A stretch of 64,000 bases of DNA from Thermoanaerobaculales bacterium (lineage in GTDB: Bacteria > Acidobacteriota > Thermoanaerobaculia > Thermoanaerobaculales > Sulfomarinibacteraceae), in NCBI GenBank assembly GCA_035358815.1, contig DAOPQC010000004.1:310001-374000 (forward strand). Reading direction: 5' to 3'. Under the pieces are notes generated by a model. It worked only from the letters and a program-made list of their open reading frames with translations, had not been told where the DNA came from and did no database searches. How positions within the stretch are numbered: position 1 is the first letter of the stretch; each line of letters opens with the position of its first letter. A program made the position numbers and the translations under genes. Positions 46,412-54,017 of this stretch are shown piece after piece.

Positions 46412-47725
46412 ATGATGGTGGCCATGCGACGGGCCATGATTGTCGGCTGGTTGGCAGTGTGCGCGATCGCCGCGACCGCGGCCGCCGCGGACGTGGTGCA
46501 CTTCCGGATCGAGGACACCATCCAGCCGGCGTCGCAGCGGTTCATCGAGCGCGCCCTGGCGGAGGCCGAGCTGCGCCAGGCGGCGCTCGTGGTGATGGAG
46601 CTCGACACGCCGGGCGGGCTGCTCGACGCGACCCGCAAGATCACCACCGCGATCACCGGCAGCGACGTGCCGGTGGCGGTGTTCGTGGCGCCGGCCGGGG
46701 CGCGCGCGGCGTCGGCGGGCTTCTTCATCCTGCTCGCGGCCGACGTGGCGGCCATGGCGCCGGGCACCAACACCGGTGCCGCCCACCCGGTCGGTGGGCA
46801 GGGCGAGAACCTCCCTGAGGACGTCCGCGACAAGGCCACCCAGGACGCGACGGCGATGATCAAGGCCTTCGCCGAGCAGCGGCGCCGCAACGTCGAGCTG
46901 GCGATCGCGGCGGTCAAGGAAAGCGCGTCGTACACTGCCGAGGAGGCGAAGACGACGGGTCTGGTGGACGTGATCGCCGATGACCTCGACGACCTGCTCG
47001 GCAAGGTGTCGGGCACCGAGGTGAGGCGCTTCGACGGCTCGACCCAGGTGCTCGAGCTCGGCGATCCGATCATCTTCAGAATCGAGCCCACGTTCGCCGA
47101 CCGGCTGTTCTCGGTGCTCGCCAACCCCAACGTCGTCTACCTTCTGATGGCCCTCGGCGCGCTCGGGCTCTACGTGGAGATCACCCACCCCGGGGGCATC
47201 CTGCCGGGCGCCATCGGGGTCGTCTGCCTGGTGGTCGGCCTCTACTCGATCTCGGTGCTGCCGGTGAGCTGGGCCGGCGTGGCGCTGATCTTCGTCGCGC
47301 TGATGCTGTTTCTGCTCGAGGTCAAGGTCTCGAGCTACGGGCTGCTGACCATCGGCGGCCTGATCTGCTTCGTGCTGGGGTCACTCATGCTGTTCGATGC
47401 GCCAATTCCGGACATGCGTGTCAGCCTCGGGGTGATCCTCCCCACCGCGATCGTGCTCGCGGGGGTCACCGCGTTCCTGCTCAACCGTGTGGTACGCGCC
47501 CACCGCCTCCAGCCGATGACCGGCGAGGAAGGGCTGGTCGGCGAGATCGGCACCGCGCTCTCTGACATCGATCCGACCGGCAAGGTGCTGGTGCACGGCG
47601 AGTACTGGGATGCCCGGTCGGGTTCCGCCGCGATCGCCTCCGGTGCGCGGGTGCGGGTCGTGGCGGTCGGTTCGAAGCTCATCGACGTCGAGCCCGTGAC
47701 GGCAGCGGGCGAAGGGAGTCAATGA
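46412..47725 (+). CDS. NfeD-family ClpP-like membrane protease
   Basis: This 437-residue protein has a signal peptide (AMIVGWLAVCAIAATAAA), a periplasmic ClpP-like serine protease domain near residues 25-230, four hydrophobic helices, and a C-terminal OB-fold (LVGEIGTALSDIDPTGKVLVHGEYWDA). LVVMELDTPGGLLDATRKI and ARAASAGFFILLAADVAAMA contain the protease substrate loop and the serine (A-S-A-G), with the lysine in RDKATQDA. NfeD proteases partner with slipins such as the one encoded next. GGAGG precedes the ATG at 46412. The stop overlaps the slipin start by 4 nt. Confidence 0.92.
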   Translation: MMVAMRRAMIVGWLAVCAIAATAAAADVVHFRIEDTIQPASQRFIERALAEAELRQAALVVMELDTPGGLLDATRKITTAITGSDVPVAVFVAPAGARAASAGFFILLAADVAAMAPGTNTGAAHPVGGQGENLPEDVRDKATQDATAMIKAFAEQRRRNVELAIAAVKESASYTAEEAKTTGLVDVIADDLDDLLGKVSGTEVRRFDGSTQVLELGDPIIFRIEPTFADRLFSVLANPNVVYLLMALGALGLYVEITHPGGILPGAIGVVCLVVGLYSISVLPVSWAGVALIFVALMLFLLEVKVSSYGLLTIGGLICFVLGSLMLFDAPIPDMRVSLGVILPTAIVLAGVTAFLLNRVVRAHRLQPMTGEEGLVGEIGTALSDIDPTGKVLVHGEYWDARSGSAAIASGARVRVVAVGSKLIDVEPVTAAGEGSQ

Positions 47726-48486
47726 TGGGAATCCTCGGATCCGGTCTCGGGCTCGCGATCTTCGTGCTGGTGTTCGTGATCTTCAAGTGGATCAACATCC
47801 TCAACGAGTACGAGCGGGGCGTGATCTTCCGCCTCGGGCGGGTGCTCAAGGAGGCCAAGGGCCCCGGCCTGGTGATCGTGATGTGGCCGATCGACCGGAT
47901 GGTCAAGGTCAGCCTGCGCACGGTGGTGCACGACATCCCGCCGCAGGACGTGATCACCCGCGACAACGTGTCGGTCAAGGTGAACGCGGTCGTCTACTTC
48001 CGGGTCATGAACCCGATCAAATCGGTGATCGAGGTCGAGAACTACATTTACGCCACCTCGCAGCTCGCCCAGACCACGCTGCGCGCGGTGCTCGGCGAGG
48101 TCGAGCTCGACGATCTGCTGAGCAAGCGTGAGGCGCTCAACCTGCGGCTGCAGACGATGATCGACCAGCACTCGGACCCGTGGGGTGTCAAGGTGTCGAT
48201 GGTCGAGGTCAAGCACGTCGACCTGCCGCAGGAGATGCAGCGCGCGATCGCGAAGCAGGCCGAGGCTGAACGCGAGAAGCGGGCCAAGATCATCCACGCC
48301 GAGGGCGAGTTCGTGGCCTCACAGAAGCTGGCCGAGGCGGCGAATGTCATGGGGGCCAACGCACTCACCATCCAGCTGCGCTACCTGCAGACCCTGACCG
48401 AGATCTCCACCGAGAACGCGTCGACGATCGTGTTCCCGGTGCCGATGAGGTTGTTCGAGTCGTTCGTCGGCAAGCCGGAGCGGTGA
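47722..48486 (+). CDS. Slipin (SPFH/stomatin-like) membrane protein
   Basis: This 254-residue protein has an N-terminal membrane hairpin (LAIFVLVFVIFKWINIL) followed by an SPFH domain: EYERGVIFRLGRVLKEAKGPGL, VVHDIPPQDVITRDNVSVKVNAVVYFRV and the C-terminal coiled coil REKRAKIIHAEGEFVASQKLAEAA. Slipins form ring-shaped oligomers that organise membrane proteases. The 4-nt overlap with the nfeD gene is the usual conserved pair. Confidence 0.95.
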   Translation: MMGILGSGLGLAIFVLVFVIFKWINILNEYERGVIFRLGRVLKEAKGPGLVIVMWPIDRMVKVSLRTVVHDIPPQDVITRDNVSVKVNAVVYFRVMNPIKSVIEVENYIYATSQLAQTTLRAVLGEVELDDLLSKREALNLRLQTMIDQHSDPWGVKVSMVEVKHVDLPQEMQRAIAKQAEAEREKRAKIIHAEGEFVASQKLAEAANVMGANALTIQLRYLQTLTEISTENASTIVFPVPMRLFESFVGKPER

Positions 48487-48538
48487 TCAGACCAGCAGGC
48501 CGGGGCGAGCCGCTTCGCCGCCGGTTCATGAAGGAGCC

Positions 48539-49135
48539 ATGGCACCCTCGTACTACGTGATCGAGCTGACCGCGCGCTGGCTCGCAGCGCTGCTGGTGGC
48601 GCTGGCGCTGGTGATGATCCTCGCCTTCGTCTTCGGCTATGGCGCGGCCTGGTCGGTGCTCGAGCACGAGGCGCGACCCGCGCAGCCTGCCGCAGCGGCT
48701 GTGGCTGCCGGCACCCCGACGCCGACGCCGGTCGAGCTGCGGGTCGCGCCAGCCGACCCGGCGCCGGCCGCGACTGCCTGGCCGCTCGCGACCGCGACGC
48801 CGGAGCCGGTGCCCACCGCAGCGCCGGAGCCCGAGCCGGAGCCGACGGCGACGACGCGGCCGCGGCCGACCGAGCCCCCCGTTGAGACGGCGTCGGGCTA
48901 CTGGGTGCAGGTCCTGGCGTCATCGAGCCCGGACACCGTCGCCAAGGCCCAGGCCACCCTCCAGAAGCAGGGCTTCGGGGCCGACCGCCAGCTCGTCGTG
49001 AGGGGCGAGGACGGCCAGGGAAATGAGCTCATCAAGCTGCGCGTTGGACCTTTCCCGGACCATGCTTCCGCCGATCGCGTGGCGAAGCGGATGCAGGGGT
49101 CCGGGTTCTCCGGCGCGTGGGTGGTGGCTCCGTGA
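48539..49135 (+). CDS. SPOR-domain membrane protein
   Basis: This 198-residue protein has one transmembrane helix (LAALLVALALVMILAFVFGYG), a long proline/threonine/alanine-rich linker (PTPTPVELRV, PEPEPEPTATTRP) and a C-terminal SPOR domain (GYWVQVLASSSPDTVAKAQATL through LRVGPFPDHASADRVAKRM). SPOR domains bind denuded glycan at the division septum. The stop overlaps lipA by 4 nt. AAGGAGC precedes the ATG. Confidence 0.88.
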   Translation: MAPSYYVIELTARWLAALLVALALVMILAFVFGYGAAWSVLEHEARPAQPAAAAVAAGTPTPTPVELRVAPADPAPAATAWPLATATPEPVPTAAPEPEPEPTATTRPRPTEPPVETASGYWVQVLASSSPDTVAKAQATLQKQGFGADRQLVVRGEDGQGNELIKLRVGPFPDHASADRVAKRMQGSGFSGAWVVAP

Positions 49136-50013
49136 GCTTTGGCGGACAGGTAACCAACCCGATCCTCCCCGACTGGATCCGTGGCCGCAAGATCCGGCTC
49201 GGCGACCTCCATGACGTCAAGCGCCGGATGCGCGGCGGCGGGCTGCACACGGTGTGCGAGGAGGCGCGCTGCCCGAACCGGACCGAGTGCTTCGGCCGCG
49301 GCACCGCGACCTTCCTGATCAACGGCCGCGTCTGCACGAGGAGCTGCGGCTACTGCTCGATCGCCCACGGCCGGCCGCAGGCGGTCGACCCGGACGAGCC
49401 GCGCCAGCTCGCGGAGGCGGCGGTCGCGATGGGGCTTCACCACGTCGTGATCACCGCGGTCGACCGCGACGACCTGCCCGATGGCGGCGCGTCCGGCTTC
49501 GTCGAGTGCGTGCGGCGGCTCAAGGCCCTCGAGCCGACGCCCACGGTGGAGGTGCTGACGCCGGACTTCCGGGGCGACCCGGCGTGTGTCGACCGGATCG
49601 TCGACGCCGGGCCCGACGTCTACAACCACAACGTCGAGACCGTGCCGAGCCAGTACCGCCGGGTGCGGCGCTCGGGCCGCTATGAGTGGGCGCTCGAGGT
49701 GCTCCGCAGGGTGACGGAGCGCTCACCGGCCATGCTGCGCAAGTCGGGGATCATGGTCGGCCTCGGCGAGACTCGCGACGAGGTGGTGACGGTGCTCGCC
49801 GACATGGCGGCTGCCGGCTGCCAGGTCGTGACCATCGGCCAGTACCTGCAGCCGACGCCGGACCAGGTGCCGGTCGACCGCTACTGGCACCCCGACGAGT
49901 TCGCCGACCTCGAGGCGGCGGGCCGCGGCCTCGGCCTGACCGTCTTCGCCGGGCCCTTCGTGCGCTCCTCCTACCGCGCCGAGGAAGCCTTCCTGCGGGT
50001 CATCCAGCGCTGA
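49132..50013 (+). CDS. lipA: Lipoyl synthase
   Basis: This 293-residue radical SAM enzyme inserts two sulfur atoms into octanoyl-lipoyl domains. The auxiliary cluster motif C-x4-C-x5-C (CEEARCPNRTEC, residues about 43-54) and the radical SAM motif CTRSCGYC (near 70-77) are both complete. The RSSYRAEE sequence near the C-terminus supplies the last cluster ligand. The GTG at 49132 overlaps the stop of the SPOR gene. It works upstream of GcvH and with the lipoate ligase of this window. Confidence 0.97.
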   Translation: MSFGGQVTNPILPDWIRGRKIRLGDLHDVKRRMRGGGLHTVCEEARCPNRTECFGRGTATFLINGRVCTRSCGYCSIAHGRPQAVDPDEPRQLAEAAVAMGLHHVVITAVDRDDLPDGGASGFVECVRRLKALEPTPTVEVLTPDFRGDPACVDRIVDAGPDVYNHNVETVPSQYRRVRRSGRYEWALEVLRRVTERSPAMLRKSGIMVGLGETRDEVVTVLADMAAAGCQVVTIGQYLQPTPDQVPVDRYWHPDEFADLEAAGRGLGLTVFAGPFVRSSYRAEEAFLRVIQR

Positions 50014-50030
50014 GCTGGCAAGATACTCCG

Positions 50031-50158
50031 CTTCCGCGCCCGCTTTCGTGCCCGTCTCCGTGCCCGTGCCCGTCTCCGTATCCGTCTTCGACGAGGTTCT
50101 GCCGGACGGCGTCGCCATTTCGGGAACGGGGACGGGAACGGGGACGGGAACGAGGGCA
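50031..50158. repeat. Hexamer-arm hairpin element after lipA
   Basis: The left array, CCCGTCTCCGTGCCCGTGCC type, is at 50031-50095; the right array, GGGAACGGGGACGGGAACGG type, is at 50120-50153, around the core TCTGCCGGACGGCGTCGCC. Positions about 50043-50133 match 51207-51297 in all but about five positions, so the two elements are recent copies of one sequence. Confidence 0.8.
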
Positions 50159-50248
50159 GGCAACGTCACCCTTCAGCAGTGGGATACTGGTTGAGAGGCA
50201 TCCGAAGTTCACAAACAAGGCCGCGTGGGTCGAGTGAGGGCAGGAGCG

Positions 50249-51166
50249 ATGCGCAAAGCGGCACTTGGATTGTGGGTGTTGGGGCTCGGGATGGCGGCGT
50301 CGGCTGCTGGGGGCGAGCTGTACGTGCTGCCGGTGGTGGCCGACGGCGTCGCCGGTCGCTTCGGCAGCCTGTGGGAGACCCAGATCCGGATCGTCAAGGT
50401 CAACCCGAACGACAGCGTCGTCATCCGGCGGGCATGGGTCTGCCTCGAGGGAGGGGGCTTCATCGACGATCCTGGCACGGCTCCGGCCTGGGAGCTGCCG
50501 TGGAGCCCAGATGACCCCTGGGCGCCTCGAGCGATGCTGCTCACCGCGGCCGACGTGCTGGTTGGCACCGGGGCGCAGACAGGTGGTCTGGCTCTCGACG
50601 TCGTGGGTGGCGAGCTCCTGGTCGACGTCAGCATCGTCGATGTGAGGCTCGGCGGCTTTGTAGGTGGAAACCAGGCGATGCCCTATGGGATCGGACAGAG
50701 CTACAGCGCCTCCCGGGCGCCGCTGCAGGGCGCGTCGCACCTGACCTGGATAGGCGGCTGCTACGGGGAAGGCGATATTCGCGACGACTGCGACAATCAC
50801 TACCGCAACAACGTCGGCCTGCTCAACCCCAACCCGGAGCCGCTGGTTTTCGAGCTGACTGCGCTGCCATTCGTCCACGGGGCGTTGGCCGAAAGCGATG
50901 AGTTCATCTCACTGCCGCCGTACGGCTGGCGTCAGGTGGCGTTTCCACTGAATGAGTGGATCTTGATTCTCTTCTCTCCCTTCTCGTTCTGGTCCTTCCC
51001 CCTGTACGGCGTGGTGAATGTCGAGCCCGAGTCCGACCTACCCTATTTCGCTTACGTGTCCGTGGTCTACACCTCACCGGTGGGGGCGAGCACGCCGCGG
51101 ATCAGCGACCCCTTCTTCCAGCTCGCGCAGCCCGGCTACGTCATGGAGCACTCGGACATGCCGTAG
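50249..51166 (+). CDS. Secreted protein with FIPAAA-like domain
   Basis: This 305-residue protein has a signal peptide (ALGLWVLGLGMAASAAGG). The mature start LYVLPVVADGVAGRFGSLWETQIRI resembles the openings of the two C-terminal domains of the LVIVD protein at 4398-7694 (FIPAAAVAAG-x-RGAFFQTDV), suggesting a shared extracellular beta-sandwich fold of this lineage. Three cysteines in GGCYGEGDIRDDCDNH and VCLEGGG may form disulfides. No catalytic motif is seen. AGGAG precedes the ATG; a GATACT -10-like box is at 50183. It is flanked on both sides by hairpin elements. Confidence 0.65.
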   Translation: MRKAALGLWVLGLGMAASAAGGELYVLPVVADGVAGRFGSLWETQIRIVKVNPNDSVVIRRAWVCLEGGGFIDDPGTAPAWELPWSPDDPWAPRAMLLTAADVLVGTGAQTGGLALDVVGGELLVDVSIVDVRLGGFVGGNQAMPYGIGQSYSASRAPLQGASHLTWIGGCYGEGDIRDDCDNHYRNNVGLLNPNPEPLVFELTALPFVHGALAESDEFISLPPYGWRQVAFPLNEWILILFSPFSFWSFPLYGVVNVEPESDLPYFAYVSVVYTSPVGASTPRISDPFFQLAQPGYVMEHSDMP

Positions 51167-51206
51167 AAGCCGCGCGCCGCTCGCGGTTCGGTTCCACCCC
51201 CGCGCG

Positions 51207-51320
51207 CTTCCGTGCCCGTCTCCGTGCCCGTGCCCGTTTCCGTATCCGTCTCCGACGAGGCTCTGCCGGACGGCGTCGTCATTTCGGGAACGGGAACGGG
51301 AACGGGAGCGGGAACGGAGG
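51207..51320. repeat. Hexamer-arm hairpin element before thymidylate kinase
   Basis: Left array at 51207-51252, core CTCTGCCGGACGGCGTCGTC, right array CGGGAACGGGAACGGGAACG and following at 51285-51319. It is a near-identical copy of the element at 50043-50133. Confidence 0.8.
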
Positions 51321-51330
51321 GAAGCAGCCA

Positions 51331-51370
51331 GGATGGCTACCCCACAAGGGCAGCCAGGATGGCTGCGCTA
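51331..51370 (+). repeat. Direct repeat CAGCCAGGATGGCT (two copies)
   Basis: Two copies of GCAGCCAGGATGGCT separated by ACCCCACAAGG lie just before the tmk promoter. They resemble the spacer segment at 7747-7800 read on the other strand. They may be a small direct-repeat operator or a relic. Confidence 0.4.
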
Positions 51371-51375
51371 CAACG

Positions 51376-51381
51376 TATACT
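51376..51381 (+). promoter_or_regulatory. Candidate -10 box (TATACT) of the tmk-holB pair
   Basis: TATACT ends exactly 7 nt before the ATG at 51389, without a Shine-Dalgarno sequence. Confidence 0.5.
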
Positions 51382-51388
51382 CCCAGGC

Positions 51389-52024
51389 ATGCCGCGGGGA
51401 TGGTTCATCACGTTCGAGGGGGGAGAGGGGACCGGGAAGTCGACCCAGATCCTGCGCCTCGCCGCGCGGCTGCAGGAGCGCGGCCGCGAGGTGGTAGTCA
51501 CCCGTGAGCCCGGCGGCACCGCGCTCGCCGAGGCGGTGCGGGCGCTGCTGCTCGACCCCGCCCACGGCCCCGACGGCCTGACCGAGATCTTCCTGCTCGA
51601 GGCGGCCCGCCACGACCACGTCGAGCGGGTGATCCGGCCGGCACTCGCGCGCGGCGCGGTGGTGCTGTGCGACCGCTTCGCCGACTCCTCCTGGGTCTAC
51701 CAGGGCGTTGTGCGCGGGCTCGGCGAGGAGGCGGTCGAGCGGCTCAACGAGCTCGCGACCGGCGGCGTCGAGCCGGACCTGACACTGGTGCTCGACATGG
51801 AGCCGGGCGCGGCGCTCGGCCGGGCCCGCGACCGCAACTCGGCGTCGGCCAGCCGCGAGAGCCGCCTCGACGACGAGCCGCGGGAGTTCCACGAGCGGGT
51901 GCGGCAGGGATTCCACCGGCTGGCCGAGCGCTTCCCGGGCCGGGTGCGCCTGATCGACGCCAACGCTGCCCCGGACGAGGTCTTCCGGCGGGTGCTGGCG
52001 GCGCTGCCCGCGGAGCTCGCGTGA
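51389..52024 (+). CDS. tmk: Thymidylate kinase
   Basis: This 211-residue P-loop kinase phosphorylates dTMP to dTDP. It shows the P-loop FEGGEGTGKSTQ, VVVTREPGGTALAEAVRALLL (the dTMP-binding Glu-Pro-Gly-Gly), the D-R-x motif VVLCDRFADSSWVYQGVVRGL and the lid region RNSASASRESRLDDEPREFHERV with E/D residues. The ATG at 51389 fits the family start and is 7 nt from TATACT; an open frame extends upstream but includes the hairpin element. It overlaps holB by 4 nt. Confidence 0.95.
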   Translation: MPRGWFITFEGGEGTGKSTQILRLAARLQERGREVVVTREPGGTALAEAVRALLLDPAHGPDGLTEIFLLEAARHDHVERVIRPALARGAVVLCDRFADSSWVYQGVVRGLGEEAVERLNELATGGVEPDLTLVLDMEPGAALGRARDRNSASASRESRLDDEPREFHERVRQGFHRLAERFPGRVRLIDANAAPDEVFRRVLAALPAELA

Positions 52025-52935
52025 GCTGGTGGGATGCCGCGGCACTCGACCGGGCGCGCTGGCAGGCGCTGGTCGAGCCGGCTCTCGAGCGGGTGGCGCG
52101 GGCGATCGACAGCGGCCGCTTCCCGCCCGGGCTGCTGCTCGCCGGCCCGCCCGGACTTGGCCGCGAGCTGGCCGCGGTCGAGATCGCGGTGCGGCTGGTG
52201 TGCACAGGAGCGACGAGCATGTGGAGCGACGGACCATGCTGCGGCAGGGTTCGCGGCGGGCTCCACCCCGACGTCGTCGCGGTGACGCCGGAGGACGACT
52301 CGCGGGAGATCAAGATCGAGCAGATCCGCGAGATCGTGGACAGCGCGCCCGGCCGGCCCTTCGAGGGCCTGCGCCGGGTCTGGATCCTCGACGGGGTCGA
52401 GGCGACCCGCCTGACGCCGAAAGCCGCCAACTGCTTCCTCAAGGTGCTCGAGGAGCCACCCGACCACGTTCGCTTTCTGCTGCTGGCCGCCAAGCCGGAG
52501 GCGGTGCTGCCGACCATCCGCTCGCGCTGCCAGCAGCTGACCCTGCCCGGCCCGGCGGCGATCGCGCGCCACCTCGGGGTCGAGGGGCCCCCGGGCCTGG
52601 CCGCCGCGGCGCTCGACGGGCTCGAGGTCGGGTCCCACGCCGAGCGGGTGCGGGCCGCGCTGCGAGGCGCCCTCGGCGGCGAGGTCCGCGAGCTGCTGCG
52701 GCTGCCCCAGCTGCTGCCCGATGACCTGGTGTCGACAGAGGTCGTGGCCGCCGTCGCGCTCGACGAGGCGGCCGCGCGTGACGACGAGCTGGCCTCGGAG
52801 CTGGTGCGCCTCGCCGGGGAGCTGGTCGCGGTGGAGCGGCAGGTGATGGCGCTCCGGCTGAGCCGCGACCGCCAGCTCCTGGCCTGCCTGCTGCGCTGGT
52901 GGCAGGAGCTGCCGCGCGACCGGGGTGGGATCTAG
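52021..52935 (+). CDS. holB: DNA polymerase III delta prime subunit
   Basis: This 304-residue AAA+ clamp-loader protein starts at GTG overlapping the tmk stop, and tmk-holB is a widely conserved pair. LLLAGPPGLGRELAAVEIA is a Walker A in which the lysine is replaced (GPPGLGRE), as in delta prime proteins that do not bind ATP. EIKIEQIREIVDS, RRVWILDGVEATRLTPKAANCFLKVLEEPPDH and LLLAAKPEAVLPTIRSRCQQL are the hallmark segments. The zinc-binding region is reduced to scattered cysteines (CTG ... GPCCGRV). Confidence 0.9.
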   Translation: MSWWDAAALDRARWQALVEPALERVARAIDSGRFPPGLLLAGPPGLGRELAAVEIAVRLVCTGATSMWSDGPCCGRVRGGLHPDVVAVTPEDDSREIKIEQIREIVDSAPGRPFEGLRRVWILDGVEATRLTPKAANCFLKVLEEPPDHVRFLLLAAKPEAVLPTIRSRCQQLTLPGPAAIARHLGVEGPPGLAAAALDGLEVGSHAERVRAALRGALGGEVRELLRLPQLLPDDLVSTEVVAAVALDEAAARDDELASELVRLAGELVAVERQVMALRLSRDRQLLACLLRWWQELPRDRGGI

Positions 52936-52962
52936 GATCTGGGATCTAGGGGATAGGGCCCG
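52931..52962. repeat. GGATCTAGG repeat cluster after holB
   Basis: Three GGATCT-type units overlap and follow the holB stop codon. They belong to the same family as the cluster at 196-298, but no opposite arm is seen nearby. Confidence 0.55.
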
Positions 52963-52968
52963 CCCTGC

Positions 52969-53150
52969 CCGTTCTTGCTCTACGTGCTGGCGATCGTCGG
53001 CCTGACCTGGTGGAACCGTCGCAAGGCCGCCACCGTGAGCTCGTTCGCGGTCGGCGGCCAGAGCCCGCGGCCTGCGCGATCGTGGCGAGCACGCTCGTCA
53101 TGGTGTTGGGTGTGGCGTTCAAGGGGCGGGGGTCGGCCTCGGGCACGTGA
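52969..53150 (+). pseudogene. Internally deleted sodium:solute symporter gene
   Basis: The segment LLYVLAIVGLTWWNRRKAAT, followed by SSFAVGG, has the look of the first helix and the following loop of a sodium:solute symporter (SSS). Directly after a frame change at about 53070 comes ACAIVASTLVMVLGVAFKG and a TGA at 53148-53150, resembling the last helix and tail of such a transporter. About 400 middle residues are missing. No start codon with a ribosome binding site is clear. The match is motif-based. Confidence 0.5.
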
Positions 53151-53176
53151 GGGTTGTCGCGGGGGCGGGGGACCGC

Positions 53177-53848
53177 TCAGCGCGGGACGGCCGCGCCGGT
53201 CGCCGCCGCTGGGCCGAGCACGCAGTCGAGCTCGCCGGCGTGGTAGGCCTCGACCAGCGCGCCGACGACATCCGGGTCGAACTGGCCGCCGGCGCCCTCC
53301 TCGAGCTCGGCGATCGCGGTGGCCGGTCCGAGGCGTTCCCGATACGGCCGGTCGGAGGTCATCGCGTCGAGCGCGTCCGCGGCGGCGAGCAGCCGCGCCC
53401 CGAACGGGATGGCGTTCTCGGCCAGCCCGTGGGGATAGCCGGTGCCGTCGTAGCGCTCGTGGTGGTGGAGCACCAGCGGCACCAGGTGCTCGAGCGCGGG
53501 GACGCTGCGCAGCAAGCGCGCGCCGATCGAGGGGTGGCGCATGACCTGCTCCTCCTCCTCGGGCGTCAGCGGTCCGGGCTTGGTCAGGATCCCGTCCGGG
53601 ATGCCGATCTCCCCGATGTCGTGGAGCACGCTGCCGAGCGCGACCGCCTGCAGGTCGGGCTTGCCGAGGCCGAGCCGGCGGGCCGTCGCCTGCGCGAGCA
53701 CGCCGACCCGCCAGGTGTGGCCGGACGCGTGGGCGTTGCGCGCCTCGATGGCGTTCGCGAGCACGGTCAGCATCGCGAGGTAGGCGTCTCCGCCCGCCGG
53801 CGGGGCCGACGACGACACCGGGATGGCAAGGGCGGAGCGGAAGAACAC
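53177..53848 (-). CDS. HD-GYP domain protein
   Basis: This 223-residue stand-alone HD-GYP domain is a predicted cyclic-di-GMP phosphodiesterase. The metal ligands are visible in ASGHTWRVGVLA (His), SVLHDIGEIGIPD (H-D and the following G-x-x-x-P-D), HPSIGARLL, LHHHERYDGTGYPHGLAENA (H-H-E and the G-Y-P motif) and AAADALDAMTSDRPYRE. All residues of the trinuclear site appear present. There is no sensor domain. The GTG at 53848 is 7 nt from a TAGAAT -10 box. It is divergent from the radical SAM gene. Confidence 0.88.
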   Translation of the reverse strand: MFFRSALAIPVSSSAPPAGGDAYLAMLTVLANAIEARNAHASGHTWRVGVLAQATARRLGLGKPDLQAVALGSVLHDIGEIGIPDGILTKPGPLTPEEEEQVMRHPSIGARLLRSVPALEHLVPLVLHHHERYDGTGYPHGLAENAIPFGARLLAAADALDAMTSDRPYRERLGPATAIAELEEGAGGQFDPDVVGALVEAYHAGELDCVLGPAAATGAAVPR

Positions 53849-53855
53849 CAGTCTG

Positions 53856-53861
53856 ATTCTA
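53856..53861 (-). promoter_or_regulatory. Candidate -10 box (TAGAAT) of the HD-GYP gene
   Basis: TAGAAT on the minus strand ends exactly 7 nt before the GTG start. It is one of several identical arrangements in this window. Confidence 0.5.
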
Positions 53862-53905
53862 TCGCAGGTTGAGGGGAAGCGGGGCCGGCCGGGCTGCTCC
53901 GGCGC

Positions 53906-53934
53906 TTGACGGGGACCCGGACGCCCGATATATT
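53906..53934 (+). promoter_or_regulatory. Sigma-70-like promoter of the radical SAM gene
   Basis: TTGACG at 53906-53911, a 17-bp spacer, and TATATT at 53929-53934 form a near-consensus promoter. Transcription would start near 53941, leaving a leader of about 77 nt before the ATG at 54018. It is the clearest -35/-10 pair in the window. Confidence 0.7.
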
Positions 53935-54017
53935 GAGATTCTGTTGCAGCGCTGTCGCCGGTCGGCTCCCGATCGGGGTGCTGGCCTCGTCCGGCGCGAG
54001 GCCCCCGAGGATCGCCC

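Noticed and set aside
50031..51320. Tandem hexamers considered as a CRISPR array
   Set aside because: Units are 6-12 bp, contiguous and in inverted arrangement, with no spacers and no cas genes.
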